Assembly: GCF_003611035.1 (NCBI RefSeq)
Contig: NZ_CP030033.1
Coordinates: forward strand, 1,860,001 to 1,924,000
Origin: Cryobacterium soli
GTDB lineage: Bacteria > Actinomycetota > Actinomycetes > Actinomycetales > Microbacteriaceae
Length of the DNA stretch: 64,000 nt
Reading direction: 5' to 3'
The notes under the pieces were generated by a model that was not told the origin of the DNA, made no database searches, and saw nothing but the letters and a program-made list of their open reading frames with translations. A program made the translations under genes and the position numbers. The stretch's first letter is position 1. The number at the start of each line of letters is the position of its first letter. Of the stretch, positions 39,079-49,055 are shown one piece after another.

Positions 39079-41634
39079 ATGGGGGAAAACAAACGTACAT
39101 TCGGTGGTGCGCTCGGCGGGCTTCTGGGTCTGGTCGGAATGAGTGCGGTCGCCGGGTTGCTGGTGACCGTGGCCATCACGCCGGCGCTGGCGGTTTCGAG
39201 CATGGCCACCACGAGCACCATCAACATGTTCGAGAACCTGCCCAACTACCTGGCCATCGACGATCTCTCCCAGGTGAGCACCGTCTACGCCGTGCAGGAT
39301 GACGGCTCGCCCTACGCGCTCGCCTCGTTCTATGACCAGAACCGCATCCAGGTCGGCAAGGATGCCACCAGCCAGTTCGTCCTCGACGCCGTCGTCGCCG
39401 GTGAAGACCCTCGGTTCTACGAACACGGCGGCATCGACCTGCAGGGCACTTTGCGTGCGGCGCTTTCACAGATCACCCACGGGCCCACCTCCGGCGGGTC
39501 GTCGGTGACCCAGCAGTATGTGAAGAATGTGCTGGTGCAGAAGTGCGAGCTTCTCCCCGACCCGGAGAAGCTCCAGGCCTGTTTCGCCGAAGCCACCGAC
39601 CCCACTGAGGAACGCAAGCTCAAGGAGATGCGGCTCGCCATCGGCGTGGAGAAGCAGTACAGCAAGGACGAGATTCTCCAGGGGTACGTGAATATCACTG
39701 GTTTCGGCGGCACCGTGTACGGCATCGAGGCGGCCGCCCGCTACTACTTCAACTCCACAGCCGCCACGCTCAATCTGCCCCAAGCGGCCAGCCTGATCGC
39801 GATCGTCAACAACCCCGAGAAGTTCCGCCTGGACGACCCGGACAGTGAGACGAATGGTGCCGCAAACGGTTACGCGGCCAACAAAGAACGCCGCGACTAC
39901 ATCCTCCGGGAGATGCTGAAGTACAAGAAGATCAGCCAGGAAGACCACGACGCCTCCGTCGCCAGTTTGATCGAACCCGTCATCACGGAGCCGTCCACCG
40001 GCTGTCAAACGGCCACCGGTTCTGCCTACTTCTGCGACTACGTCATCCATGTCCTCAAGACAGACCCGAGCTTCGGCGAAAACGATGAGGCGCGGATGCT
40101 CAACTTCCGTCGCGGCGGCTACTCGATTTACACCACCCTCGACCTCGATCTGCAGCGGGCCTCTGAGAAGGCCATCGCCGACAACGTGCCGCAGACCTTC
40201 CCGGACTGGGACGTCGGCGCCGTGGCAACCAGTGTGGAGGTCGGTACCGGGCGAGTCCTCGCCATGGCGCAGAACAAGCTCTACACGCAGGAGAAAGAGT
40301 CTCCCGGCCCCGAGTACACCGGGATCAACTACAACACCGACTTCGACAAGGGCGGCTCACTGGGATTCCAGCCTGGCTCCACCTACAAGGTCTTCACCCT
40401 GGCCGAGTGGCTGAAGGAGGGACATCCCCTCGGAGAGCGGGTCGACTCGGCTCGCAAGACGAACTGGGGAATCTTCCAGGACAGCTGCCTGGGCGCATCG
40501 AGCTTCGACTTCAACCCCCGGAACGACTCCGGCGAGGCCGGCCGCAACTACAGCGCCCTCGAATCCACGATCGGATCGATCAATACCGGTTTCATCGGCA
40601 TGGCCAAGCGCCTGGACCTGTGCGGCATCAGAAAGACCGCCGAAGCCTTCGGTGTGCACCGCGCAGACGGTGACCCGCTTCAGGAAGGGCCCGGTTCCGT
40701 CCTGGGCACCAACGAGATCGCTCCGCTGAGCATGGCCGTGGCCTACGCCGGCATCGCCAACAAGGGTGCCACCTGCAGCGCAATCGTGATCGATCGCATC
40801 GTGGGACAGGACGGCGTCGAGATCCCCGCACCGGTGTCCACCTGCACACAATCTGTCGAGCCCCCGGTGGCGGCGGGCATGGCCTACGCCATGAAGCGGG
40901 TGATGAGCCAGGGCTCGGCGCTCGAGTCGTACCGCAACACCTATCCGGACGTGCCCATGATCGGCAAGACCGGCACCACCGACGGATCCAAGGACACCTG
41001 GATGAGCGGCGCGAGCACCAAGGTCGCCACCGTGGTGGGCGTCGTGAGCGTCACCGGTTTTGACACCAACCAGCGGAATATCTACTTCGACAGCGGCCAG
41101 GCGGCCACCGCCCGGCACCGCATGTGGCCCGCGATCATGGGCGTCGCAAACGCCCGGTACGGTGGCGACGAGTTCGAAGAGGCGTCGGCCAGCTCCATTC
41201 GCGGGGTCCAGGTGACCGTACCGGACGTGCGCGGCCAGACCGTGGATAGCGCCCGATCCACACTCGAGAACGCCGGCTTCGGGTTCATGGATGGCGGCGT
41301 GACCGACTCCGAGTTGCCCGCGGGCACCGTGGCCCGCAGCGACCCGGCCGGTGGCGATACGACCAGCACCGGTGCCACCGTCACCGTCTATTCCAGCAAC
41401 GGCGCTCAGGTGCTCCTGCCCAACGTCGTGGGTCAGTCGCTCGACCAGGCCAAGGCCACTCTGAGCGGGTTCGGCGTGGTCAGCACCGACCAGGCCGTGA
41501 CCGATTCGAAGCAGAACGGCGTAGTGCAATCCATGAGCCCGGGAGCCGGAACCCCGGCGACGCGCGGCGGCACGGTGACGGTCGTCGTCGGCCGGTACAG
41601 CGCCCCGCCCAAAGGACCAGTCGCTCCTGGTTGA
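39079..41634 (+). CDS. Class A penicillin-binding protein with PASTA domains (copy 2)
   Basis: An 851-residue paralogue of the protein at 35492: the same membrane anchor (G-A-L-G-G-L-L-G), GT51 with E-D-P-R-F-Y-E-H-G-G and S-S-V-T-Q-Q-Y, transpeptidase S-T-Y-K / S-I-N / K-T-G-T-T and two PASTA domains. All catalytic motifs are present, so both copies can work. Most differences are spread evenly, pointing to an old tandem duplication rather than a fresh one. It ends in a Pro/Gly tail and is followed by tRNA-Pro. Confidence 0.95.
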   Translation: MGENKRTFGGALGGLLGLVGMSAVAGLLVTVAITPALAVSSMATTSTINMFENLPNYLAIDDLSQVSTVYAVQDDGSPYALASFYDQNRIQVGKDATSQFVLDAVVAGEDPRFYEHGGIDLQGTLRAALSQITHGPTSGGSSVTQQYVKNVLVQKCELLPDPEKLQACFAEATDPTEERKLKEMRLAIGVEKQYSKDEILQGYVNITGFGGTVYGIEAAARYYFNSTAATLNLPQAASLIAIVNNPEKFRLDDPDSETNGAANGYAANKERRDYILREMLKYKKISQEDHDASVASLIEPVITEPSTGCQTATGSAYFCDYVIHVLKTDPSFGENDEARMLNFRRGGYSIYTTLDLDLQRASEKAIADNVPQTFPDWDVGAVATSVEVGTGRVLAMAQNKLYTQEKESPGPEYTGINYNTDFDKGGSLGFQPGSTYKVFTLAEWLKEGHPLGERVDSARKTNWGIFQDSCLGASSFDFNPRNDSGEAGRNYSALESTIGSINTGFIGMAKRLDLCGIRKTAEAFGVHRADGDPLQEGPGSVLGTNEIAPLSMAVAYAGIANKGATCSAIVIDRIVGQDGVEIPAPVSTCTQSVEPPVAAGMAYAMKRVMSQGSALESYRNTYPDVPMIGKTGTTDGSKDTWMSGASTKVATVVGVVSVTGFDTNQRNIYFDSGQAATARHRMWPAIMGVANARYGGDEFEEASASSIRGVQVTVPDVRGQTVDSARSTLENAGFGFMDGGVTDSELPAGTVARSDPAGGDTTSTGATVTVYSSNGAQVLLPNVVGQSLDQAKATLSGFGVVSTDQAVTDSKQNGVVQSMSPGAGTPATRGGTVTVVVGRYSAPPKGPVAPG

Positions 41635-41704
41635 TCCGGTAGCACCCGCCGGTCGAAACCCGCCGGGCTGATGGGGTTATACTTGACGAGGTCCACAGGG
41701 CCAT

Positions 41705-41778
41705 CGGGGTATGGCGCAGCTTGGTAGCGCGCGTCGTTCGGGACGACGAGGTCGCAGGTTCAAATCCTGTTACCCCGA
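41705..41778 (+). tRNA. tRNA-Pro (anticodon CGG)
   Basis: The acceptor stem CGGGGTA / TACCCCG closes a full cloverleaf with D loop AGCTTGGTA, anticodon loop TTCGGGA (CGG) and T loop TTCAAAT. The 3' base is the discriminator A; no CCA is encoded. Confidence 0.95.
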
Positions 41779-41781
41779 CAG

Positions 41782-41814
41782 AAAAGACCCCCACTCTCAC
41801 GAGTGGGGGTTTTT
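41782..41814 (+). terminator. Terminator of tRNA-Pro
   Basis: CCCCCACTC / GAGTGGGGG with a TCAC loop, followed by five T and flanked by A-rich sequence, a textbook intrinsic terminator. Confidence 0.85.
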
Positions 41815-41841
41815 CTGTTCCCCTGCGCCCGGAAGGCCCCC

Positions 41842-43326
41842 ATGACTGACTCCCCCCTCGTGTCGCCGGCCCCAGTGGTCACCCGCCGTGCCTGGCAGGC
41901 GCTCATCGTGCTGCTCGCCGGCATGTTCATGGCTCTGCTCGACACCACGATCGTCAACGTGGCGCTGCCCAGCATCCAGACCAGCCTCACCGCGTCGGAG
42001 GCCACCCTCTCCTGGATCATCTCGGGCTACGCCCTGGCCTTCGGCCTGGCGCTCATCCCGGCCGGGCGCATCGGTGACCGCATCGGCCACAAGTGGGTCT
42101 TCTTCACCGGGCTGGCGCTCTTCACCGTGGCCAGCCTGGCGTGCGGTCTGGCGCAGAACGAGTTGCAGCTCATCGTGGCCCGCGTGGTGCAGGGGCTTGC
42201 CGGAGGCATGTTCGTGCCCGCGGTCACGGCCGTCATCCAGTTGATGTTCCCGCCGCGCTTCCGCGGCAAGGCTTTCGCCATCATGGGCTCGGTCATCGGC
42301 GTCTCCACCGCCCTCGGTCCGATCGTGGGCGGCTTGATCATCGAGGCGTTCGGCGTGGAGAACGGCTGGCGTCTGGTGTTCTGGGTCAACCTGCCGATCG
42401 GCGTGGTCGCGCTCATCGCGGCGGCCATCCTGCTGCCGTCCGGAACCGGCACGGCATCCGCCCCCGATGCCCCCGTGTCCTCCCGTATCGACTGGGTGGG
42501 CCTGCTGCTCGTCTCGGCCGGGCTCGTCGCCCTGCTCGTGCCGCTCATCGAGGGCCAGGACCGGGGCTGGCCGCTCTGGACATACCTCGTACTCGCCGCA
42601 GGCGCCCTGCTGATCGTGGCATTCGGCGCATGGGAGGTCCGGGTGGCCAAGGCCGGCCAGAGCCCGCTCGTGCCGCCGCACCTCTTCTCCCACCCGGCCT
42701 TCACCGGCGGTGTGATTCTGGCCCTGGTTTACTTCGCGGCCTTCACCAGCATCTTCTTCACCATCTCCATCCTCTGGCAGGCGGGACTCGGGCACACCGC
42801 GCTCGAGTCCGGGCTCGTCTCCATCCCCTTCGCCATCGGGTCGATCCTCGCGTCGTCGCAGAGCAACCGGCTCACCAAACGACTGGGCCGCACCGTGCTC
42901 ATCGCGGGCGTGGGCCTGGTCACGGTGGGTCTGGTCTGGATCTGGCTGGTCCTGCTCGTCACCGACCCAGCCAATCTGACCAACTGGCTGCTGCTGCCGC
43001 CGTTATTCATCGCCGGCCTCGGCAGCGGATGCTTCATCGCCCCGAACGTGTCGTTCATCGTCGCCACCGTGGATCGCACCGAAGCGGGTGCGGCCAGCGG
43101 CGTGGTGGGCGTCATGCAGCGCGTGGGTAGCGCCGCGGGTATCGCCGTCGTGGGCAGCGTGTTCTTCGGCACCCTGGTGGTGGCCGGCCCCGGCCCCGAA
43201 GCCCTGGCGACCGGTTTCACCGACAGCGCCACTCTGGCCATGGCCGTCAGCGCCGCGCTCAGCGTGGTGGCGCTCCTCTTGGTGTTCCTGCTGCCCAAGC
43301 GCGTGGCCGTGCCGGGCGTGGCCTAA
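41842..43326 (+). CDS. MFS drug exporter, DHA2 (EmrB/QacA) family, 14 membrane segments
   Basis: A 494-residue transporter. The ATG at 41842 follows GGAAGG. The first helix ends in L-L-D-T-T-I-V-N-V-A-L-P, the DHA2 motif D1; G-R-I-G-D-R-I-G-H-K is motif A, and V-V-Q-G-L-A-G-G is motif C-like with R. The hydrophobic profile fits fourteen segments. Such proteins export drugs or cell-wall intermediates with protons. No neighbouring regulator; it is convergent with the GDP-fucose genes. Confidence 0.9.
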   Translation: MTDSPLVSPAPVVTRRAWQALIVLLAGMFMALLDTTIVNVALPSIQTSLTASEATLSWIISGYALAFGLALIPAGRIGDRIGHKWVFFTGLALFTVASLACGLAQNELQLIVARVVQGLAGGMFVPAVTAVIQLMFPPRFRGKAFAIMGSVIGVSTALGPIVGGLIIEAFGVENGWRLVFWVNLPIGVVALIAAAILLPSGTGTASAPDAPVSSRIDWVGLLLVSAGLVALLVPLIEGQDRGWPLWTYLVLAAGALLIVAFGAWEVRVAKAGQSPLVPPHLFSHPAFTGGVILALVYFAAFTSIFFTISILWQAGLGHTALESGLVSIPFAIGSILASSQSNRLTKRLGRTVLIAGVGLVTVGLVWIWLVLLVTDPANLTNWLLLPPLFIAGLGSGCFIAPNVSFIVATVDRTEAGAASGVVGVMQRVGSAAGIAVVGSVFFGTLVVAGPGPEALATGFTDSATLAMAVSAALSVVALLLVFLLPKRVAVPGVA

Positions 43327-43355
43327 CGCCGAACACCCCGGCCGAGGTAGGCCGC

Positions 43356-43383
43356 GGCTGCCGCCCCATCCAGGGCGGCAGCC
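43356..43383. terminator. Hairpin between convergent genes
   Basis: GGCTGCCGCCC / GGGCGGCAGCC with a 6-base loop, between the MFS and fcl stops. Works on either strand in principle but lacks a T-run. Confidence 0.55.
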
Positions 43384-43398
43384 CGACCTGGCCGCGGG

Positions 43399-44397
43399 CT
43401 ACTTCTCGCGCAGGTTGTTGGTGTGGTCGCGGTACCACTGCACGGTCGAGCGCAGTCCGTCCTCGAGGCCGATGTTGGCCGTCCACCCCGCCTGGGCGAG
43501 TTTGCTGACGTCGAGGAGTTTCTGCGGGGTCCCGTCGGGCTTGTCGGTGTCCCACAAGGTCTCCCCCGTAAAGCCCACAACCCGGGCGATGGTCTCAGCG
43601 ATCTCCTTGATCGTGACATCACTGCCGGTACCCACGTTGACCTGCTCAGGCCCGTCGTAGTGCTCCATCAAATGCAAGCACGCCTCAGCCATGTCGTCCA
43701 CGTGCAAGAACTCCCGACGCGGCGTGCCCGTGCCCCAGTTCGTGACACTAGACGCACCAGAAGCCACAGCCTCGTCATAACGCCGAATCAACGCCGGCAA
43801 CACATGTGAGCCCTTGGGCGAGAAGTTATCGCCAGGCCCATACAAGTTCGTCGGCATCGCCGAGATCCACGGCAACCCGTACTGACGCCGCACCGCCTGG
43901 ATCTGCAAGATCCCGGCGATCTTCGCGATCGCATACGCGTCGTTCGTGGGCTCGAGATGACCAGTCAGCAGCGTGTCCTCACGGATCGGCTGCGGCGCCA
44001 AACGCGGGTAAATGCACGAAGAACCCAGGAACAACAACCGCTCCACCCCATACTTCAGGGCCGCGTCGAGCACGTTGACCTGAATACGGAGGTTATCGCT
44101 GAGGAAATCCACCGGATACGTACTATTAGCCAGAATCCCGCCGACCTTCGCCGCAGCCAACACCACGTACTTCGGTGTGGTCTCTTCGAAGAACGCGAAC
44201 ACCGCATCCCGGTCCTTCAAATCCAACTCCGCCGAACTGCGGCCGACAAGGTCAGTGAAACCCTCCGACTCCAGGCGCCGCCAGATCGCGGACCCCACCA
44301 AACCCCGGTGCCCGGCGACGTAGAACCGGGCATCCCGATCCAACGCCGCCGGGGTGAACGCGACCTGATCGCGAGCGTCAGCCACAGACACGGTCAT
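43399..44397 (-). CDS. fcl: GDP-L-fucose synthase (copy 1)
   Basis: A 332-residue SDR enzyme that epimerises and reduces GDP-4-keto-6-deoxymannose. NAD(P) site G-H-R-G-L-V-G-S, catalytic S-S-C-I-Y-P and the Y-x-x-x-K of Y-A-I-A-K. Length and order with gmd (ends 3 bases after it) are normal for the two-step GDP-fucose pathway. Protein ends N-L-R-E-K; its second copy at 59107 is the same but ends N-L-R-E, as the repeat stops there. Confidence 0.93.
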   Translation of the reverse strand: MTVSVADARDQVAFTPAALDRDARFYVAGHRGLVGSAIWRRLESEGFTDLVGRSSAELDLKDRDAVFAFFEETTPKYVVLAAAKVGGILANSTYPVDFLSDNLRIQVNVLDAALKYGVERLLFLGSSCIYPRLAPQPIREDTLLTGHLEPTNDAYAIAKIAGILQIQAVRRQYGLPWISAMPTNLYGPGDNFSPKGSHVLPALIRRYDEAVASGASSVTNWGTGTPRREFLHVDDMAEACLHLMEHYDGPEQVNVGTGSDVTIKEIAETIARVVGFTGETLWDTDKPDGTPQKLLDVSKLAQAGWTANIGLEDGLRSTVQWYRDHTNNLREK

Positions 44398-45353
44398 GGT
44401 TACTTAGTTCCCCAGCTCGTCAGCTTGACCTCATCGATCCACGGACGACCAGCGTGCTCCAACGCCGCAATATCAGCGTCAACCATGATGCGAGCCAGCT
44501 CAGCCGTGTCGACCTCAGCCTTCCACCCCAGCTTCGCTTCAGCCTTGGACGCGTCACCAACAAGAGCGTCCACCTCGGTCGGACGCAAGTACCGCTCATC
44601 AAAGCGCACGTGCTCTTCCCAGTTCAACCCAGCGTGACTGAACGAGGTCTCCACAAAGTCACGCACGGTGAAGTTCCCACCCGTGGCGAGGACGAAGTCA
44701 TCCGGCTCGTCAGCCTGCAGCATCCGCCACATGCCTTCCACATACTCAGCCGCGTAACCCCAGTCCCGGATCGAGTCCAGGTTGCCCAAGTACACGTGGT
44801 CCTGCTTCCCAGCCTTGATCGCCGCGACCGCACGAGTGATCTTGCGCGTCACGAACGTCTCACCACGACGCGGAGACTCGTGGTTGAACAGGATCCCGTT
44901 CACCGCGAACATGTCATACGCCTCGCGGTAGTTCTTCGTCACCCAGTACGAATACACCTTCGCCGCACCATACGGCGAACGCGGGTAGAACGGAGTCTCC
45001 TCGTTCTGCGGCGGCGGAGTCGCACCAAACATCTCCGAACTCGACGCCTGATAGAACCGCGTCGTGATCCCCGACATCCGCACCGCTTCCAACAAACGAA
45101 TGGTGCCCATACCCGTGGTGTCACCCGTGTGCTCAGGCTCATCGAAGGACACCCGCACATGCGACTGCGCGGCCAAGTTATAGACCTCGTCCGGCTGAAT
45201 CTCGGCCAACAACGTCACCAGACGCGAACCATCAGACAGGTCACCGTAGTGCAAGAACAACTTCGCCGCCGGGTCATGCGGGTCAACATACAGGTGATCA
45301 ATCCGCGACGTATTAAACGTCGACGCACGACGAATCAAACCATGAACCTCGTA
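43405..45353 (-). repeat. Direct repeat A (fcl-gmd), copy 1
   Basis: Appears identical at every base I compared, including several shared translated shadows in other frames, to 59110-61058, in the same orientation, 15,705 bases apart. It covers nearly all of fcl and most of gmd. Divergence starts abruptly at 45354 with several synonymous changes in the 5' end of gmd. Confidence 0.9.
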
Positions 45354-45431
45354 TCCCTTAGCGAGCAACAGCTCAGCCAAATACGATCCATCCTGACCGG
45401 TAATACCGGTAATAAGCGCGCGCTTAGTCAT
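44400..45431 (-). CDS. gmd: GDP-mannose 4,6-dehydratase (copy 1)
   Basis: A 343-residue SDR enzyme. ATG at 45431 begins [18 protein letters not shown], the Rossmann entry G-x-x-G-x-x-G. S-S-S-E-M-F-G and the Y-x-x-x-K of Y-G-A-A-K-V complete the active site. It makes GDP-4-keto-6-deoxymannose, precursor of GDP-fucose, and is transcribed just before fcl. A weak AAGGAAAG lies about 13 bases upstream. The 5' 78 bases differ from copy 2 although the proteins agree, an unusual pattern (see findings). Confidence 0.95.
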   Translation of the reverse strand: MTKRALITGITGQDGSYLAELLLAKGYEVHGLIRRASTFNTSRIDHLYVDPHDPAAKLFLHYGDLSDGSRLVTLLAEIQPDEVYNLAAQSHVRVSFDEPEHTGDTTGMGTIRLLEAVRMSGITTRFYQASSSEMFGATPPPQNEETPFYPRSPYGAAKVYSYWVTKNYREAYDMFAVNGILFNHESPRRGETFVTRKITRAVAAIKAGKQDHVYLGNLDSIRDWGYAAEYVEGMWRMLQADEPDDFVLATGGNFTVRDFVETSFSHAGLNWEEHVRFDERYLRPTEVDALVGDASKAEAKLGWKAEVDTAELARIMVDADIAALEHAGRPWIDEVKLTSWGTK

Positions 45432-45651
45432 AGGGTTAACCAACTTTCCTTGACAGGGCTGCCCGGTAGCTGTGGCGCGCGACCTGTCAGATTTGTGTGT
45501 TTGAAACTTCAGTTTATCGGTTCGGTGCCGGCGGCCGGCTTCGGCTTGCCTGCCCGATCCGGGCACTACTCTAAGGAACCAGGTCGTTGACGGAGATGTC
45601 CTCCCCGCGACGATCCGCGCCGGAGGTCTCTCGTTGCAGGCGGGAGGTCGG

Positions 45652-46116
45652 ATGAGTGCTCATAGCGGACAGACGCCTGCCGCGTTGCGCCGCGCCGCCC
45701 GCTGGCTCGCGGCGGCCTACCTGGTGACGCTGGCGGCGATCGCGTTCTGGCCCTCCCCGGTTGATCGTGGTGCGCACCGTCCCATCACGTCGATCTTGAC
45801 CCGCTTGCACGCTCACGGTATGCCGGGTTGGATAGATTACGGCCTTGTCGAATTCACCGCGAACATCGTTCTGTTCGTTCCGGTGGGGTTGCTCGGAGTG
45901 GTCCTGCTCGGCAGCGCTCGTTGGTGGGTGGCCGTTCTGGCGGGCTTCGCCGCCAGCGGCCTCATCGAGCTGGGCCAGCTGGTCTTTCTGCCCGCCCGCT
46001 ACGCCACGGTCATGGATGTGCTCGCCAATACGTCCGGGGCCGCGCTCGGGGCACTTCTCGCGCTTCTGCTGCTCGCCGCGATCGGCTCCCGCTCTCCCAC
46101 ACCCGGCAAGGCCTGA
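45652..46116 (+). CDS. VanZ-like membrane protein
   Basis: A 154-residue protein. The ATG at 45652 follows GGGAGG; a TTG at 45634 would add six residues. Hydrophobic segments lie at about residues 20-40, 75-95 and 110-150 with the VanZ family features [13 protein letters not shown] and [10 protein letters not shown]. VanZ proteins confer low-level teicoplanin resistance in enterococci but are widespread, and the role here is unknown. It is divergent from gmd copy 1. Confidence 0.82.
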   Translation: MSAHSGQTPAALRRAARWLAAAYLVTLAAIAFWPSPVDRGAHRPITSILTRLHAHGMPGWIDYGLVEFTANIVLFVPVGLLGVVLLGSARWWVAVLAGFAASGLIELGQLVFLPARYATVMDVLANTSGAALGALLALLLLAAIGSRSPTPGKA

Positions 46117-46133
46117 TCGCACCTTCCAGCCAG

Positions 46134-46412
46134 TCAGCGCGCGGAGGCGTTGCTGCGGCGGGTGGGGAGGCCACCGGGGACCGGGATGAGGAACAGGTTC
46201 AGCTGGCGGATGTTGCGCCGCCACTTTGCCTCCACAAGGGTGAAACCGTTCGCCCGGAGTTCCTCCACCAGTTCCCAAGTGACCACGCGGCGACGGTAGT
46301 CGTCAGTCCACCCCTGCTTCGGGTCATACACACTCACAACACGGGGCTTTGCCCGCGGGTGGCCGAATCGGGCGATGACGATCGGCGGTACAAGGTTGAG
46401 CGGGTTTGCCAC
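46134..46412 (-). CDS. Small hypothetical protein
   Basis: A 92-residue protein if the GTG at 46412 is used, chosen for GAAGGA upstream; an in-frame ATG 87 bases further is without ribosome site. Basic with a central R-R-R-V-V-T-W-E-L-V-E-E-L-R-A-N-G-F-T-L-V-E segment that could be a small alpha/beta fold. The C-terminus is Arg-rich. I do not recognise the family. Convergent end 17 bases from the VanZ-like gene. Confidence 0.5.
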   Translation of the reverse strand: MANPLNLVPPIVIARFGHPRAKPRVVSVYDPKQGWTDDYRRRVVTWELVEELRANGFTLVEAKWRRNIRQLNLFLIPVPGGLPTRRSNASAR

Positions 46413-46719
46413 GAAATGTCCTTCGGTCGTTCGGGGAGCAGGTGCGTTCCGGTGTGCGGCGACAAAACCAATCCAAGGTAGATTTTGAAATGAACGCACT
46501 GCATCCGGTGTTTTTCAGGCTAGATCACGACAAATGGGCGACTTTTCAGATCTCGATCGAAAATATCTCGTTTCGGTAACGATGCCCCGAATGGGGTACA
46601 AAGCACTACGGAAAACAGCCGATTAGAGTGAGGAATACTCTCATTCATCAGTGAACCGGGGTACGAATACAGGACCTTTCGGGACCCGTGAGAAGCAAGT
46701 TCCAGAGAGAGGGTGAGGC
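46413..46719. other. AT-rich intergenic region upstream of the sensor kinase
   Basis: About 300 bases with no gene and noticeably lower GC than its surroundings (for example around 46530-46640). It probably carries the promoter of the kinase operon and perhaps a regulator site; I see no clean palindrome. Confidence 0.5.
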
Positions 46720-47913
46720 GTGATCGCTACCACGTCGCCCGAGAAATGTCGCGAAATCGACAACGGGCTCACCCTGGCGAGCCGGGCCGCGACCGCCGTC
46801 GTGCTCGGCGGGGCCGTACTCATGGCCGCGATCTTCCAAATCGACGACGCCGAAGCGCGTTTCTGGCCTGCAATCGTTGCCCCCCTGGTCATGGCTACTG
46901 CACTTGCAATACAAGCGCGCTGGCCGGGCACTCCCAGCACCGTGCTCTACCTGCTGGTCGGCGGGGTAGCCGTATACGTCTATTCCCGCACGTTCGCCTC
47001 TCAAGTGCCGGTCTGGCCGGTGCCGAATGCGATCACGGTGGCGCTTCCGAAGATGGCGCTGATTCTAATCGGGGGAAGTGGGCGGAGCCCCGGCGCGGCA
47101 CTGCGATGGTGCGCCGCCGGCTTCGCAACTGCCGTCGTGGCTTCAAGCCTGGCGATCCTCCACGCGGGCTATCGCTTCACCTTCGACGTACCCGGCGTAC
47201 TCACCTTCGTCTTGACGACCGGCGCGCTTCTACTCACCTGGAGAGGTCACCGCAACGATTCCATGTCGGTGCAGCGTCTCAACCGCGCGGCCCGGGTGGA
47301 ACTCGAGTCCACCCTGCAACACCGAGTCGCCGTTCGCAACGCGGCTCTCATTCATGACACAGTGCTAAACCAGCTGGCCGTGCTGGCGACGTCGGCGACC
47401 GGGACGCTGCACGACTCGCTGCGTAGTGCTATCCGGATCGACCTGGAGAAGGTCGTGCAGCAGCCGGCCCCAGTGCCGGGCACCCAGCCCAATCCGCCGC
47501 ACGCCTCGCCTTTGCATGCGGCGGTTCTCGATGCCACGACTCGAGGGCTCGAGGTCAGCACGACCGGCCGTCTCTCGGACGTGCTACTTCTCGACACGGC
47601 CCGTTCTACCGCCGTAGGTCTCGCAGTTCGACAGTGCCTTCAGAACGTGGAGGAGCATTCAGGCGTGCTCGCCGTTGAAGTGGTGGTGCTCCCATCCAAC
47701 GGCGAACTGATGGTGATGATCAGCGATGGAGGTACGGGTTTCGATGCTGACAGCATTCCCGCCGACCGGCTCGGTCTGCGGAACTCCGTCACGGCCCGGA
47801 TCGGCGCCGTCGGAGGCACTGCGGCAATTTGGTCGGCGCCGGGCATCGGCACATCGGTCGTGCTCCGGGTTCCGTTAACCCACGCGGTGAACAGTACGGG
47901 GGTATCAACGTGA
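46720..47913 (+). CDS. Sensor histidine kinase, NarL/DesK-type
   Basis: A 397-residue protein from a GTG after a purine-rich ribosome site. Five to six membrane segments (residues 25-175), then the dimerisation box with I-H-D-T-V-L-N-Q-L (phospho-acceptor His at about 212) and an ATPase domain with Q-N-V-E-E-H-S-G (N box), I-S-D-G-G-T-G-F (G1) and G-I-G-T-S-V (G2). The last codon overlaps the next gene's GTG (GTGA). With the response regulator two genes on, it should sense a membrane or envelope signal. Confidence 0.87.
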   Translation: MIATTSPEKCREIDNGLTLASRAATAVVLGGAVLMAAIFQIDDAEARFWPAIVAPLVMATALAIQARWPGTPSTVLYLLVGGVAVYVYSRTFASQVPVWPVPNAITVALPKMALILIGGSGRSPGAALRWCAAGFATAVVASSLAILHAGYRFTFDVPGVLTFVLTTGALLLTWRGHRNDSMSVQRLNRAARVELESTLQHRVAVRNAALIHDTVLNQLAVLATSATGTLHDSLRSAIRIDLEKVVQQPAPVPGTQPNPPHASPLHAAVLDATTRGLEVSTTGRLSDVLLLDTARSTAVGLAVRQCLQNVEEHSGVLAVEVVVLPSNGELMVMISDGGTGFDADSIPADRLGLRNSVTARIGAVGGTAAIWSAPGIGTSVVLRVPLTHAVNSTGVST

Positions 47914-49055
47914 AGCCCCTCGAACGCACCCAACAGCAGATGGACCCCGCACTCACTCTGGACAGTCGCATCGCCACCATCGCGCTGGCAGGCATGGCCC
48001 TGGCCTGGTCCGTGGGGCTGACAATTCTGACTATCGCCGCTATGGGCGAGTGGGAGCCGCGCCTCTGGGCGTTGGCGCTGCTGGCAACGGCGACGTTCGT
48101 CGTGGCACGCGAAACAGCGCCTTTGCGCGCGCCGTTCACGGCGCAGGCGCATCTCGCCGTGCACGTTCTCGCTTGCACCGCCTATTTGCTCAACACGATC
48201 GGCAGAGAAGGGTCCGCCGACTCACCCTGGCTGCCCTGGATCCCGATTGCTCTCACACTTCTCATCGTGGCGATGTGCCGCTATCGCCCACCACGGGAGA
48301 TTTTGGGAGCTGGATTACTGTCCGCGTCGGGTATAGCCCTGGCCACGATGCCACTCATCACCGCGCCGGTGACGCTTCACGGGGCTCCTGGCGGCGCACT
48401 GCTGCTCACCGCGGTGCTGCCCGTCATAACCGCATCCGTGGCCGCAGCCTGCTACTCACGGGTCTTGGTCTCGAACTCGGAGCGCTGGAAGGCCCAGGCG
48501 GGCCATTCGTCGGCTGCGCTCGAGCCGGCACTCCTCAGCGACATCGAACGGGTCATGTATCACGAACGGGTCAACGCGCTCAGCGGGGAAGCCTTCCCCT
48601 TCTTGCGCCGGGTGCTGGACACCGATGCGATCTCGGCAGCCGACCGCGACACGGCCCGCGATATCGCGGCGCGCATCCGTTCGGCCATGGTGCACGAAGT
48701 CGATCGAACGTGGCTGCAGGCCGCGGTGGATTCGGGCCAGGCCGGGGTGCACCCCCCGACTGTCGACGACCCGGATGCTTGCGCGCCCATGATGTCCGGA
48801 ACCCAGCGTGCCGCCCTCCGCACGCTCATCACCAGCCTGGGCTCCTCACCTCGCCTCGATCAATTCACCGTATCCATCCGCGCTACCGACGGCACCTGCC
48901 GGGGAGAGGTCTGGGCGCGCTTCCGCTCGCCCTACCGACCCCCACGACGGCGACGGAACGCCGATCTAGCAGTCCTTCGGGTCGCCTTCTCCGAAGTAAC
49001 AGTGAGCACCCCCACCGACCAATTGATTGTGAGATTCAGCTTTGACCACGCGTGA
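47910..49055 (+). CDS. Membrane protein between kinase and regulator, possible kinase-like partner without catalytic motifs
   Basis: A 381-residue protein with the GTG at 47910 in the stop of the kinase gene. About six membrane segments up to residue 205, then a helical region (S-D-I-E-R-V-M-Y-H-E-R-V-N-A-L) in the place of a dimerisation domain, then an ATPase-domain-sized remainder (residues 265-381) that lacks N, G1 and G2 boxes. The His in M-Y-H-E-R is at the right place but the context is not standard. It overlaps the response regulator start by 14 bases. It might bind the kinase to tune it, or be an old, inactivated kinase copy. Not recognised as a family. Confidence 0.55.
   Translation: MKPLERTQQQMDPALTLDSRIATIALAGMALAWSVGLTILTIAAMGEWEPRLWALALLATATFVVARETAPLRAPFTAQAHLAVHVLACTAYLLNTIGREGSADSPWLPWIPIALTLLIVAMCRYRPPREILGAGLLSASGIALATMPLITAPVTLHGAPGGALLLTAVLPVITASVAAACYSRVLVSNSERWKAQAGHSSAALEPALLSDIERVMYHERVNALSGEAFPFLRRVLDTDAISAADRDTARDIAARIRSAMVHEVDRTWLQAAVDSGQAGVHPPTVDDPDACAPMMSGTQRAALRTLITSLGSSPRLDQFTVSIRATDGTCRGEVWARFRSPYRPPRRRRNADLAVLRVAFSEVTVSTPTDQLIVRFSFDHA

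Noticed and set aside
44454..45590. Plus-strand open frames across gmd and fcl, seen in both copies
   Set aside because: They are antisense shadows; their identity in both places only confirms the repeat.
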